From: Marinomonas sp. UCMA 3892
Lineage (GTDB): Bacteria; Pseudomonadota; Gammaproteobacteria; Pseudomonadales; Marinomonadaceae
Direction of reading: 5' to 3'
Length of the DNA: 64,000 bases
Assembly: GCF_012726345.1 (NCBI RefSeq)
Contig: NZ_PTXN01000012.1
Location: 90,841-154,840 of the forward strand
Shown here piece by piece: positions 21,442 to 32,210 of the stretch. Each line of letters starts with the position of its first letter. Within the stretch, counting starts at the first letter, position 1. Below the pieces are notes generated by a model. The model was not told where the DNA came from, did no database searches, and saw nothing but the letters and a program-made list of their open reading frames with translations. The position numbers and the translations under genes were made by a program.

Positions 21442-21483
21442 CGTACCTATCTATATACAAAATAAAATAACGAGGGCCCTATT

Positions 21484-22023
21484 ATGAATAAATCCTTTCA
21501 AACCTATTCGGATAAAGCAAACATTTCAATCTTAATTACGGGCCGTCAGCATGTAAGAATTCTGAAGCGAGTTGGCCTTTCATTGCTGCTTTTACTGACG
21601 ATCGGTAAAGGCTATACAGCGCAGTCAACAACAAAACCTGTCGCTGCTCAACCAGCATCCATAAACTCGGAGGAATCACGCATATGGATAACCATTGGAG
21701 AACATCGTTTCGCAGCGACCTTAGCCGACACTGATGCGGCACGTGAATTTGCGGCTATGTTACCGCTAACCCTAGACATGGATGATCTGAACAGTAACGA
21801 GAAGGAAGCCGATTTACCAAAAGCACTGTCAACTGATACCTATCGACCTGGCACAATTAATAACGGGGATCTAATGTTATGGGGATCGCGCACTATGGTT
21901 GTCTTCTATAAAACGTTTAATACTTCATACTCATACACACGTATTGGGCATATAGAAGAGGCTACCAATCTACCACAAGAATTAGGGTGGAGAAATGTAC
22001 AGATAACATTTTCCAAAGAGTAA
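21484..22023 (+). CDS. Cyclophilin-like fold protein, membrane anchored or secreted
   Basis: 179 residues. A hydrophobic helix at about 29-42 (VGLSLLLLLTIGKGYTA) acts as a signal peptide or anchor. Residues about 66-178 match the cyclophilin_like family: IWITIGEHRFAATLADTDAAREFAAMLPLTLDM, a GDLMLWG turn and FYKTFNTSYSYTRIGHI. These proteins share the cyclophilin barrel but lack prolyl isomerase residues; the function is unknown. It is often found beside an AraC regulator and oxidoreductases or hydrolases. 43 bp after the MFS gene, so likely co-transcribed. Confidence 0.75.
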   Translation: MNKSFQTYSDKANISILITGRQHVRILKRVGLSLLLLLTIGKGYTAQSTTKPVAAQPASINSEESRIWITIGEHRFAATLADTDAAREFAAMLPLTLDMDDLNSNEKEADLPKALSTDTYRPGTINNGDLMLWGSRTMVVFYKTFNTSYSYTRIGHIEEATNLPQELGWRNVQITFSKE

Positions 22024-22101
22024 CGTCTAACGATTATTAGATGTTACTCCAATAAATCTACGCTTATCGATCAACGAAAAAACGGCTAAAAAGATAAAAA
22101 A

Positions 22102-22121
22102 AGAGCCTCATCAGAGGCTCT
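22102..22121 (-). terminator. Intrinsic terminator of the small acidic gene
   Basis: An 8-bp perfect stem (AGAGCCTC / GAGGCTCT) with a four-base loop is followed on the minus strand by TTTTTTT. On the plus strand it has only TTAGTA after it. It is thus oriented for the 46-residue acidic gene at 22192-22332; it may also act weakly after the cyclophilin-like gene. Confidence 0.75.
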
Positions 22122-22191
22122 TAGTATAATAAGTTGCGCAACAACAATACCCTGTAAGAACTAAAAATGCTTATCGACAGTTCTCTAATAG

Positions 22192-22332
22192 TCAATCGTC
22201 GTTTGAGTCATCCCAGAAGTCATCATCGCTATCACTTGGATCACCATAATATGATTCATCGTCGCCTTCATCATACTCGTCATACTCATCATATTCGTCG
22301 TATTCATCACTTAGAGAATAGTAACTAGCCAT
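22192..22332 (-). CDS. Small, extremely acidic DEY-repeat protein
   Basis: 46 residues from the ATG at 22332, which has CGGAG 6 nt upstream. After MASYYSLS there are four to five DEY triplets (residues 9-21), then a run of Asp, Ser and Tyr ending in DDFWDDSNDD. About half the residues are Asp or Glu and there is one Arg/Lys at most, so it should be disordered and strongly negative, able to bind metal ions or basic proteins. A longer in-frame start at 22425 has no ribosome site. A strong terminator 70 bp downstream supports a real transcript. Family unknown. Confidence 0.6.
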   Translation of the reverse strand: MASYYSLSDEYDEYDEYDEYDEGDDESYYGDPSDSDDDFWDDSNDD

Positions 22333-22563
22333 GGCTGACTCCGAGATAAAGATAGTACTTGGTAGTGTTATGGTTTGTGTAGTTTGTAGATACATCAGAC
22401 AGCCCTCCATTCTCAGGCCAATCAAACAGGAATATTAAGCTTAGCAGGGAATATCTGATTTGGTAAAAGCAAATAATCTGAATTAATATTTCTACAATCT
22501 ATAGTGATTATTTTAAAATTGATGCCCTATCAAAGGTCTTAAGAATGCTTGGGAGAAGGCTTG

Positions 22564-23397
22564 TTATGGGAGTCTACGGTGTGAAAGACAAGGCATTTTT
22601 TGTCGACAATCACTTAATGCCGTCTTTGTCATATTAAAAACAAAATACCCAGGCTCTTCTTCCAAATTAGCTAGACGCTCGCCGAATGGAGAGTACAGAA
22701 CACTGTGACCATAGGTTTGTCTGGTTTCGTTATGCCAACCACATTGACCAACGCCAAGAACGTAACACTGATTCTCGATCGCTCGTGCGGCCAAAAGAAT
22801 ATCCCAGTGGGCTTTTCCAGTTACATAAGTAAATGCTGCTGGCACTAACAATACTTCAGCGCCTAACTTAGTCAATTCTCGGTAGAGCTCCGGAAATCGC
22901 AGGTCGTAACAAATGCTCAAACCTACTTTAAAACCATCTACGTCAATTACTTTTAAGGCCAACTCTCCCGGTTCAATAACTCCGGACTCTTTGTAAGACG
23001 TCGCTTTATCATCAACGGTTACATCAAACAAATGAATTTTATCATAGCGCTCATGCAAGAGACCGTCAGGCCCAATAACCCAACATGTTTGTCTTACTCG
23101 TTCATCTACAACCAGATCGCCGCTGGGTCTTAATAGCGAAGGATGTGATCCAACCACAAGATAGATTGAGTGTTCTTGAGCAAGTGCTGATATTTCTTTG
23201 AATATGATGTTCTGATCATCAGATTCAGCTAGGCTTCGCATTCCTTTACCATGAAACAAAAATACGTTTTCTGGTAATACAACCAATCGAGCACCGTCTC
23301 TTACTGCAGAAGCAACAAGATGCTTCACTTCTCGTACGTTGTCTTGCCAACTTATCCTACTTGTTAATTGAATAGCAGCAACACATAAAGTACTCAT
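22564..23397 (-). CDS. Carbon-nitrogen hydrolase (nitrilase family, NIT/omega-amidase type)
   Basis: 277 residues with the Glu-Lys-Cys triad of the nitrilase superfamily at Glu43 (VVLPENVF), Lys120 (ERYDKIHLFD) and Cys163 (GLSICYDLRFPELY). The Nit1/YbeM-like branch is expected to hydrolyse deaminated glutathione or short omega-amides as metabolite repair. The start overlaps the yhdP stop (TAATG), so the two are coupled, as in many gammaproteobacteria. The usual next gene, tldD, is absent. Confidence 0.9.
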   Translation of the reverse strand: MSTLCVAAIQLTSRISWQDNVREVKHLVASAVRDGARLVVLPENVFLFHGKGMRSLAESDDQNIIFKEISALAQEHSIYLVVGSHPSLLRPSGDLVVDERVRQTCWVIGPDGLLHERYDKIHLFDVTVDDKATSYKESGVIEPGELALKVIDVDGFKVGLSICYDLRFPELYRELTKLGAEVLLVPAAFTYVTGKAHWDILLAARAIENQCYVLGVGQCGWHNETRQTYGHSVLYSPFGERLANLEEEPGYFVFNMTKTALSDCRQKMPCLSHRRLP

Positions 23398-26300
23398 TAT
23401 TTCGTTTTCTCTAATGGTTGATAGCGGATCGGCGTCATAACAGGGTCATTAAATGAGCCCTCTACTTTGTATTGCACACTGGTTACTTTTGACAACTGAT
23501 CACCGATTAATTTGTCAGTAATAAACAGCAATCCAGCTAATTGTGGTGTGCCCCATAACAATCCAGCCAATGGAAGAGTACCTGTTAAAGGAAAAGTTGC
23601 GGTCAGCTTTTCATTTAATGTTTCAGTCACAATATTCGCTTCCCCAGCAACAACTAGCTCAGCTGAAGGAGCAATAATTGAAATTGGTGATGTGGTTTTT
23701 AAAATTCCCTTATCAAGAGAAAGCGTGCCACTAAATTTGTCATAAGTTAAGCCTGGTTCGTACACATCAGAGAAGTCTAATAATAAACGTCGACTAAGCG
23801 CGCCAATATTAAAGATACCTAATGCTTTTAAGAATGCCGGTAACTCATCTACTTTACTAAAATTACCATCTTCAGCCGAGAAGCTAATACGGCCCGAAAC
23901 AGACTCACGATCAAAGTAGAACGGATGCCCTTTCCAGCTCAAACCGACATCAAATTTATATTTTTTAGAGGATACAAATGCATCATTCGAAAACTTTTTC
24001 GTCAATTCTGCTAGGTCAGCACCACTTGCCGCCATTGCTAGCTCGACACTGGAATTGTCTCCTTTGTCTTGCCAAAACAAACTACCTTTAAGACTACCTG
24101 TTTTTAATTTAGACGAAATAGGATCTATACGAACAACATCACCTTCTCTGGAAATAGCTAATTGCCAATCACCGTAAGGATTTTCATTAAAATATAGCTG
24201 ATCAACAGACAAGGTCATATTAGGAATTTGTTTTGCTGAAATCGGCGATGACTGAGATTCAGGCTCAGAAGGGTCAGCTGGTGAAGTGTTCCAACTTAAA
24301 AAGCCAAAATGAAGATCAGGAGATCCATCTTTATTCAATAGAGAAAAGTTCATTTCATCAGAACTAACGAATAACGACTTATTTGTAGCCGAGTTATAAG
24401 CGACTTTAAAGTTGTGCCAAGTATTACTAGGATTAACAATTACTTCATCAACAATTAGGTCTACTTTACTTAGCCATTCAGGGACTTCTGGAACCTCAGC
24501 GCCTTCCGAGGATGTTGATACATCACTGGATAAATCAGTAAAAGCGGATTGCCAATCTTCAACATAGAATCGATCAAAGTCACCGGTTAGAACCAATCCT
24601 TTAGGAATTTTAGCATTTAAAGTTTGGTCTTTTCCGCCATTTAAAATCACCTCTCCACCCGCAAAGTCATTATCTTGCAGCAAAATCCTTGCCTTGGACA
24701 AGGTCGCATAATCCGCATCAATAACAATATCTTTTTCATGCTGCATCACTTTTATACGCAATGCTTTAGCTTCTTCTGCATTTTTACCAACAGGCTCAGG
24801 CAAGTTAATGTTTGCACCAAGCAAATCACTATCAATCACTAAATCAACTTGACCATCTTGCGACTGATTAACCGATAAGCGCCCAGTATAAGCTGCCTTA
24901 CCAGATACTTTTTTGAGTGCTGCTTCTGGTAATTTCTGCCAAGCTGCTACCTGCTTTACATCAACGTCACCTGAAAAATCGCCGAAGACAGCAAGCCCAC
25001 CGTTAGATGCTACAGCCGACGATAGTATAAGATGTGATGAACCGCCCAAGACCTGAGAATCAAATTCTGAATTGGTTATACCTTGCTCTGAACTATAGCT
25101 TAAGTGCCCATTTGTAACGTGGGTAGAAAGGCCAATATCATTGATCGCTAAAAGGTTGTCTTTGAAATCAAGATCCAATTGCACTTTTGGTTCAGCGCCT
25201 TCTTTAAAGGGAACGGCAACATCAAAACTACCTTTGACTTTACCGTCCAATTGCCAATTAGCAAATGGCTGTAAAACTGAGTCTGCCAGTGGAGTTGCCC
25301 TCAAGGTTGCTAAAATAAGCGGCGCGTTATTACTAACCTTCCCTTTAAGGTTTAACCAATCAGCAGAGCCATTCGAAATAGGAACCGTTAATAATAAATT
25401 GTTGACAGGTAAATCAAGTAAATTACCTGATTTGACCTGAACCGAAACACCAACTTCATCAAATTCAAAAAAGCCATTTACGTTAGTTGCTGTAGGCCAA
25501 TTTTCATCAAACGTCACATCTGCATTACTTACATCTAACTGTACACGAACATGTGGTTCAGCATCATCAGATAATTCGCTTTGAACTAAGACATCAACAT
25601 TGTCTACTTTACCTGTATCTGCAAACGCCCCTTTTATCCATGACATGACATCATCACTAAGAGCTTTTGGAGGAAGATACGTTAAACGATCCGTAACCGA
25701 GAGATTACTGCCATGTAAATCCAATGCAATCCAATCAGGTTCAGTGTCACGCACTTCTAACCGAAAACCACCACTTACATTCGCGCCATTACGTTGGACG
25801 ACTAAATCACGACCTTCGACCAAGAAAACATCTTGCTGTTGCTGCCAGCTAACATAACCTGACAAAAAGCTGGTACGCCAAGACTCGTCATATATAGTAT
25901 CGAAAGCTATTTCACTGTCTCTGCCACGAAAATCGACATAGCCACTTTCATCCGAAAGGCTAAGCACAGCATTAATATTACTTGCCTTGGGAATACCGTT
26001 ATAACCTTTGATAGAAGCAGACTGTAGATTACTTAAAAATTGAAAAGACAATTCATCGTTTTCGCGCCATAAGCTAACAGAGCCATTTTTGGCCATTCCG
26101 TTTGGGTCAAGGCCGTTCAAAATTTTTGATGCATTTGTATCTTCAGGCAAAAAATGAGCCGCGATTTTATGTGCTAAGCCTAAATCAGCTCGCGCAAAGC
26201 TGATATTCGAGCGGTTCGTCACCGATGACCAGTCAAATGATAGATCTGTTGTCGGATAATTTAAGCCATCTTTATCTTTGACGAGCATGTCATGAACATC

Positions 26301-27215
26301 CACTCGTACACTTGGATGCTTTTGAGAATATCGGAGCTTAATAGAGGATGTCACCTCGTATTTCTGACCATCATCAAACGCCACATTTAACTGCGTTGCC
26401 TCCGTTCTGACTTCTAGTTCCTTGCCAACTAACGCATCCAACCAAATATCACCACCAAACTCTATAGAAGATAGCGAATACGAATTATCTGGCAACATAT
26501 CATTTAAAGGGATGGAAAATAATGGCGCTTTAATCGATGCTTTAACTCGATAATTACTCAGCAAACTACGAGTCTGATCAATGCGAGCATCTAAATGAAA
26601 AGGTGATTCATAGTCGTCTAAATAAAGCTCTGACGTTAATAATGATTCAAACGACTTTTGGAATATGTATACATGAGGAATACGTACTAAATGTTGACCA
26701 AATTGATCACTGTTAACTGCCAATTCAGCATCATAAATAGAAAAATTTCTTTGTGCGGATAAATAATCTAAAACACGCTCAACACCCACTTCATTGCCGA
26801 CATTACGCGAAGGTGTCGCGCCATTTAGTCGCCACTGACCATCGCTTTCCTGCAAACCAACTTTAGGCCGCACAAATCGAATGTAGGTGAACTGAGGACT
26901 CAACGTAAGAAGAGACTTAACCGTATCTAATCGCACTCGCATTTCATTAACAGTGATCGCAGATTGGCCATTTGCTTGCAACTTAAACCCACTAATAGAA
27001 ACCGTTGGATCAACACCTTCGAGGCGACCACCAATTTCTTCTAGGGTAACGGGATAGCCCATAATTTGTTGAAGGTTATGCTCTATTTGAGGACGATAAT
27101 GGTCTAGATAAGGCAGCAACTGCCCAACACTGACAGCAAAAATAGCAAGCAATGCCGAGAAAGCAATTGCTCCCCAAAAAGTAAAAAGGATCAGTTTACG
27201 CAACAACCAACGCAT
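23397..27215 (-). CDS. yhdP: YhdP, AsmA-like envelope lipid-transport protein
   Basis: 1272 residues, normal for the family. An N-terminal membrane helix (about 9-32) anchors it to the inner membrane; the rest is a periplasmic repeat-rich beta structure with DUF3971 and AsmA_2 regions. The C-terminal segment has FNIGALSRRLLLDFSDVYEPGLTYDKFSG and PLAGLLWGTPQLAGLLFITDKLIG, well conserved in YhdP. With TamB and YdbH it is known in Escherichia coli to carry phospholipid toward the outer membrane. Placed between rng and the nitrilase gene, the standard order. 17 bp separate it from rng. Confidence 0.92.
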   Translation of the reverse strand: MRWLLRKLILFTFWGAIAFSALLAIFAVSVGQLLPYLDHYRPQIEHNLQQIMGYPVTLEEIGGRLEGVDPTVSISGFKLQANGQSAITVNEMRVRLDTVKSLLTLSPQFTYIRFVRPKVGLQESDGQWRLNGATPSRNVGNEVGVERVLDYLSAQRNFSIYDAELAVNSDQFGQHLVRIPHVYIFQKSFESLLTSELYLDDYESPFHLDARIDQTRSLLSNYRVKASIKAPLFSIPLNDMLPDNSYSLSSIEFGGDIWLDALVGKELEVRTEATQLNVAFDDGQKYEVTSSIKLRYSQKHPSVRVDVHDMLVKDKDGLNYPTTDLSFDWSSVTNRSNISFARADLGLAHKIAAHFLPEDTNASKILNGLDPNGMAKNGSVSLWRENDELSFQFLSNLQSASIKGYNGIPKASNINAVLSLSDESGYVDFRGRDSEIAFDTIYDESWRTSFLSGYVSWQQQQDVFLVEGRDLVVQRNGANVSGGFRLEVRDTEPDWIALDLHGSNLSVTDRLTYLPPKALSDDVMSWIKGAFADTGKVDNVDVLVQSELSDDAEPHVRVQLDVSNADVTFDENWPTATNVNGFFEFDEVGVSVQVKSGNLLDLPVNNLLLTVPISNGSADWLNLKGKVSNNAPLILATLRATPLADSVLQPFANWQLDGKVKGSFDVAVPFKEGAEPKVQLDLDFKDNLLAINDIGLSTHVTNGHLSYSSEQGITNSEFDSQVLGGSSHLILSSAVASNGGLAVFGDFSGDVDVKQVAAWQKLPEAALKKVSGKAAYTGRLSVNQSQDGQVDLVIDSDLLGANINLPEPVGKNAEEAKALRIKVMQHEKDIVIDADYATLSKARILLQDNDFAGGEVILNGGKDQTLNAKIPKGLVLTGDFDRFYVEDWQSAFTDLSSDVSTSSEGAEVPEVPEWLSKVDLIVDEVIVNPSNTWHNFKVAYNSATNKSLFVSSDEMNFSLLNKDGSPDLHFGFLSWNTSPADPSEPESQSSPISAKQIPNMTLSVDQLYFNENPYGDWQLAISREGDVVRIDPISSKLKTGSLKGSLFWQDKGDNSSVELAMAASGADLAELTKKFSNDAFVSSKKYKFDVGLSWKGHPFYFDRESVSGRISFSAEDGNFSKVDELPAFLKALGIFNIGALSRRLLLDFSDVYEPGLTYDKFSGTLSLDKGILKTTSPISIIAPSAELVVAGEANIVTETLNEKLTATFPLTGTLPLAGLLWGTPQLAGLLFITDKLIGDQLSKVTSVQYKVEGSFNDPVMTPIRYQPLEKTK

Positions 27216-27232
27216 CTTAAGGCCTTTTTTTG

Positions 27233-28687
27233 CTAGCGCAAAACAACATCATATTGATCTTGCGTGTAGACAGAGTCCACTTGAAAACGAATCGTCTTAC
27301 CAATAAAAGCTTCCAATTCAGCAACGGCAGCACTTTCCTCGTCAAGGAAGCGTTCTACTACTGTGCTTGCCGCCAATACGGTATAGGTTTGCGAATTATA
27401 AGCACGATCTGCTCTTAAAATTTCACGAAATACTTCATAACAAACGGTTTCAGGCGTTTTTACCAAACCACTGCCACGACAGGACCGACAAGGCTCACAC
27501 AAAGTCTGACCAAGACTTTCTCGAGTTCTTTTCCTAGTCATTTCTACTAAACCAAGCTCAGAGACACCAGTAATTTTGGTTTTGGCATGATCCGCGTCTA
27601 ATACTTTTTCGAGCATCCGCAACACTTGACGTTTATGTTCTTCATCTTCCATATCAATAAAGTCAATGATGATAATGCCACCAAGGTTTCTTAATCTGAG
27701 CTGTCGCCCTATTGCTGTCGCAGCCTCAAGATTGGTTTTGTAGATAGTCTCTTCAAGATTACGACTGCCCACAAAAGCACCGGTATTCACATCTATAGTG
27801 GTCATTGATTCAGTCTGCTCAACTAACAAATAACCACCAGATTTCAACTGCACTTTACGGTCTAATGCCTTGTGAATCTCATCTTCAACACTGTACAGGT
27901 CAAAAATTGGACGCTCGCCTGGATAATACTCAATACGATCTCTCAACTCAGGTATGAAGTCTTCGGCAAACGCCCGAAGTTTGGCGTAGTTTTCTTTAGA
28001 ATCTATACGGATTTTTTCCGTTGTTAATCCCACTAAATCTCGCATAGTACGCAAATGCAAAGGTAGATCTTCATAAATAATAGAAGGCGCTTTGGCATTT
28101 TGCATACGGCGCTTAACAGACTGCCATAATCGTGTCAGAAATTTAATATCAGCAAGAATCTCTTCTTCTCTAGCTCGTTCGGCAGCGGTTCGCAATATAT
28201 AACCACTGTTTTCATCTGCATCCGTTAGAGCTTCTGATACCAATGATTTAAGACGTTCGCGCTCAACTTCATCCTCTATTCTTTGGCTTACACCAACATG
28301 CGCTTGATCTGGCATATAAACCAGGTAACGAGAAGGGATAGACAGGTGAGTGGTTAAACGTGCGCCCTTCGAGCTAATAGGGTCTTTCGTCACTTGAACC
28401 ACAAGCGATTGCCCTTCACGCAAATAATCACCTATCTGATCACTTGGGTTAACAGCATCACGATTTACGACTTCTGATACATGAATAAACGCCGCCCTTT
28501 CAAGACCAATGTCTACAAAAGCTGCCTGCATACCAGGTAGGACACGAACCACCTTACCTTGATAAATATTACCAACAATCCCTTTACGACTTGAGCGCTC
28601 AATATAAACTTCTTGCAATACACCGTTTTCAACTAGAGCAACACGAATCTCCATAGGAGTAACATTAATGAGTACATCTTCACTCAT
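27233..28687 (-). CDS. rng: Ribonuclease G
   Basis: 484 residues. S1-like domain with IVGNIYQGKVVRVLPGMQAAFVDIGLERAAFIHVSE at about 36-71, then a DNase I-like part with the catalytic TTIDVNTGAFVG and IIIIDFIDMEDEEH (Asp residues), and the Zn-link CEPCRSCRGSGLV (CPxC-like) near 395. It cuts RNA at AU-rich single-stranded sites, matures 16S rRNA 5' ends and turns over some mRNAs. It overlaps maf by 8 nt. Confidence 0.93.
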   Translation of the reverse strand: MSEDVLINVTPMEIRVALVENGVLQEVYIERSSRKGIVGNIYQGKVVRVLPGMQAAFVDIGLERAAFIHVSEVVNRDAVNPSDQIGDYLREGQSLVVQVTKDPISSKGARLTTHLSIPSRYLVYMPDQAHVGVSQRIEDEVERERLKSLVSEALTDADENSGYILRTAAERAREEEILADIKFLTRLWQSVKRRMQNAKAPSIIYEDLPLHLRTMRDLVGLTTEKIRIDSKENYAKLRAFAEDFIPELRDRIEYYPGERPIFDLYSVEDEIHKALDRKVQLKSGGYLLVEQTESMTTIDVNTGAFVGSRNLEETIYKTNLEAATAIGRQLRLRNLGGIIIIDFIDMEDEEHKRQVLRMLEKVLDADHAKTKITGVSELGLVEMTRKRTRESLGQTLCEPCRSCRGSGLVKTPETVCYEVFREILRADRAYNSQTYTVLAASTVVERFLDEESAAVAELEAFIGKTIRFQVDSVYTQDQYDVVLR

Positions 28688-29288
28688 GAGACATTTCCTC
28701 TAGTGAATGAATTCCAAATTGGGTTAATAATTGCGCTGTTTCATAAAGCGGTAGCCCAACGACTGCAGAATAAGATCCTGAAATAGAGCGAACAAATACA
28801 GCCCCCAATCCTTGGATTCCATAAGAGCCAGCTTTATCTTTAGGTTCATTAGTTTTCCAATATTGATCTATTTCAACATCTGAGATTTCACGAAAAAGTA
28901 CGTCGCTGATAACACATTTTGTTGCGACATGCTCATATTCTAAATTACAAAGACAAAGAGAAGTAATAACTTGGTGAGAGCGGCCAGAAAGCAGCCTTAA
29001 CATAGATCTGGAATCTTCAAGAGATGCGGGTTTACCTAGGATACGACCATCAACCACAACGCTTGTGTCTGAGGCTATGAAAATGGCTGACGCGTTAACG
29101 TCTGTGTGCTGCTGATATTTCAATGAAGCCGCTTTGGCTTTTTCAGTTGCCATACGCACAACATAGTCTTCAGCCTTTTCTTGATGATTTGGAGTCTCAT
29201 CTATATCGGCAGGCAATATCTCAAACTCTTTCACCAAGAGACTAAGTAGCTCTTTTCTTCTTGGCGAAGCTGAAGCCAAAACAAGCAT
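28680..29288 (-). CDS. maf: Maf-family nucleotide pyrophosphatase (dTTP/UTP type)
   Basis: 202 residues. SASPRRKELL near the N terminus, the ADIDET loop and the SDTSVVVDGRILGKP region are diagnostic. YhdE-type enzymes hydrolyse dTTP, UTP and modified bases such as pseudo-UTP, keeping them out of nucleic acid. The gene order mreBCD-maf-rng is conserved. 20 bp from mreD. Confidence 0.9.
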   Translation of the reverse strand: MLVLASASPRRKELLSLLVKEFEILPADIDETPNHQEKAEDYVVRMATEKAKAASLKYQQHTDVNASAIFIASDTSVVVDGRILGKPASLEDSRSMLRLLSGRSHQVITSLCLCNLEYEHVATKCVISDVLFREISDVEIDQYWKTNEPKDKAGSYGIQGLGAVFVRSISGSYSAVVGLPLYETAQLLTQFGIHSLEEMSHE

Positions 29289-29308
29289 AAACTTTCCCTA
29301 AAAACGGC

Positions 29309-29782
29309 CTAACGGATAGCATAAATGCGCCGTACGCTACGCAAAATAATAAATGACCAAGGCCATAATAGCCCAGTAATAACCGCAGGCATAAAGATCA
29401 TTAAGGTCGGCTCAGCATGACCAAGATAGTGATCGATCCAAAAATCAAGCAGCTGATTAATACTGACTAGCAAGCAGATAAAAAAGCCCTGTTGCCAACG
29501 ATGATACATTCGCAATCGCTTGTAAAATACAGCACATGTATAAGCAATAATGACATAGGTTAGCGAGTGTTGCCCAATTATGCCGCCCTGCAATAAATCG
29601 ACCATTAAGCCCAGAAACCAAGCCAAGCCCACGCCAACACGAAATGGCAAAGCAATAACCCAATAAAGGATAACCAGCAATGCCCATTCGGGACGGAACC
29701 AAACAAGCTCTTCAGGAAAAGGCATGGCTTCAAGCATTAAAGCTGTCAGCAGAGTAATACAAAAAACAAAAATCGGTTTCAT
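29309..29782 (-). CDS. mreD: Rod-shape-determining protein MreD
   Basis: 157 residues, about five membrane helices and a conserved RPEWALLVILYWVIALPFRVGVG at 25-47. MreD is an integral part of the elongasome, holding MreB and MreC and working with RodA and PBP2. Its ATG overlaps the mreC stop by one base (TAATG). Confidence 0.9.
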   Translation of the reverse strand: MKPIFVFCITLLTALMLEAMPFPEELVWFRPEWALLVILYWVIALPFRVGVGLAWFLGLMVDLLQGGIIGQHSLTYVIIAYTCAVFYKRLRMYHRWQQGFFICLLVSINQLLDFWIDHYLGHAEPTLMIFMPAVITGLLWPWSFIILRSVRRIYAIR

Positions 29783-30615
29783 TATCGCCCTGCCTTAGGC
29801 TTTTCAATCAGCATAACATGACGGCTACGTCCCAACTGAGCTAAAGGAACGACATCTACATCTGCATAAGCCTTACCTTGCGTGTATTTAACACTTCTAA
29901 CGACACCTACAGGGTAGCCACTTGGAAAACGTTTATCCAATCCTGAAGTGGTTAATATGTCACCTTTCTTAATATCAACAGATCGAGGAACACTCATTAG
30001 CTCTAAACGTTTTAAGTTTCCTGTGCCTCTCAAAATGCCTCTAAACCCTGTTCTAGTAAGCTGAACAGGAACAAAATGGCTCGCATCAGCAATCAATAAT
30101 ACTCGACTACTGTATGCCGCTGTTTCTACTACCTGCCCCAATACACCAGTTGCATCTAAAACCGGTTGACCAACGTAGGCACCAGAAGAAAAGCCTTTAT
30201 CTATCATTAATTTATGACTGTACGCATTCTGATCAAAACCAATAACTTCCGCCATAACAATCTTTTCATCTACACGTTGAGAAGCATCTAGCAACTCGCG
30301 CAAACGAACATTTTCTGCTTGGAGGGAATCGAGACGCTGCTGGCGACTGCGCAGTAACAAAATTTCTGCTTGCAGGGATTGATTCTCTTTTACCAACCCT
30401 TCTCTACTTGCAAGATGTTCACCAGCCCAATTAAGCATTTTCTGAGGCGTATTCACCACAACCTGAATAGGCGTAACAAGCAAGGTCAAATAAGGCCTTG
30501 CTTGTGAGAAAACAGAGTAACGAACATCTGCAATGATCATCGCCATAGACAAAATAACCAGCACAACAAAACGAGTGCTAGACACCTTGCCACTATACTG
30601 AAGCGAATTTTTAAT
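29782..30615 (-). CDS. mreC: Rod-shape-determining protein MreC
   Basis: MreC is the periplasmic scaffold of the elongasome. From an ATT at 30615 it has 277 residues: cytoplasmic tail, membrane helix (about 15-32), coiled coil (about 72-115) and two beta domains with ADASHFVPVQLTRTGFRGI and TSGLDKRFPSGYPVGVV. The GTG at 30585 would start in VSSTRFVVLVIL, giving 267 residues with no tail and a poor ribosome site. The ATT has AGGAG 6 nt upstream and the ten added residues (KNSLQYSGKV) fit the usual N terminus. Initiation at AUU is known for infC and a few others. GTG remains the alternative. Confidence 0.85.
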   Translation of the reverse strand: MKNSLQYSGKVSSTRFVVLVILSMAMIIADVRYSVFSQARPYLTLLVTPIQVVVNTPQKMLNWAGEHLASREGLVKENQSLQAEILLLRSRQQRLDSLQAENVRLRELLDASQRVDEKIVMAEVIGFDQNAYSHKLMIDKGFSSGAYVGQPVLDATGVLGQVVETAAYSSRVLLIADASHFVPVQLTRTGFRGILRGTGNLKRLELMSVPRSVDIKKGDILTTSGLDKRFPSGYPVGVVRSVKYTQGKAYADVDVVPLAQLGRSRHVMLIEKPKAGR

Positions 30616-30631
30616 GGTGCGCTCCTAACTT

Positions 30632-31911
<1,280 letters not shown>

Positions 31912-32199
31912 ATGTCCATAGACAAACAAGACGTGCAAAAAATTGCACACTTGGCACGCCTCGCTCTTACTGAGACTGATGCCGACCAATACCAGCACTC
32001 GCTTTCTAGCGTTCTAGCACTTGTTGAACAAATGCAATCTGTTAATACCGATGGCGTTGAACCACTTTCCAATCCGCTTGAAATGACTCAAAGATTGAGA
32101 GAGGACATTGTCACCGAAGAAAATCGCCGTGACGCATTCCTAGCGAACGCACCGCAGACCGAAGCCGGCCTTTTCCTTGTACCGAAAGTGATCGATTAA
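31912..32199 (+). CDS. gatC: Asp/Glu-tRNA amidotransferase subunit C
   Basis: 95 residues from the ATG at 31912 (AGGTGG 3-4 nt upstream), the family size; the ATG at 31873 adds 13 residues that do not fit. [19 protein letters not shown] and the [19 protein letters not shown] segment are typical. GatC holds GatA and GatB together in transamidation of Glu-tRNAGln and Asp-tRNAAsn. First of three genes, 11 bp from gatA. Confidence 0.9.
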   Translation: MSIDKQDVQKIAHLARLALTETDADQYQHSLSSVLALVEQMQSVNTDGVEPLSNPLEMTQRLREDIVTEENRRDAFLANAPQTEAGLFLVPKVID

Positions 32200-32210
32200 G
32201 AGAGACAAGA

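Noticed and set aside
22276..22308. The 9-base repeat in the acidic gene as a CRISPR or satellite
   Set aside because: Units are 9 bp with no spacers, are in frame and vary at third positions, so they code for DEY repeats.
22192..22425. A 77-residue start for the acidic protein
   Set aside because: The longer frame has no ribosome site and adds a hydrophobic, unlike N terminus; the ATG at 22332 has CGGAG 6 nt upstream.
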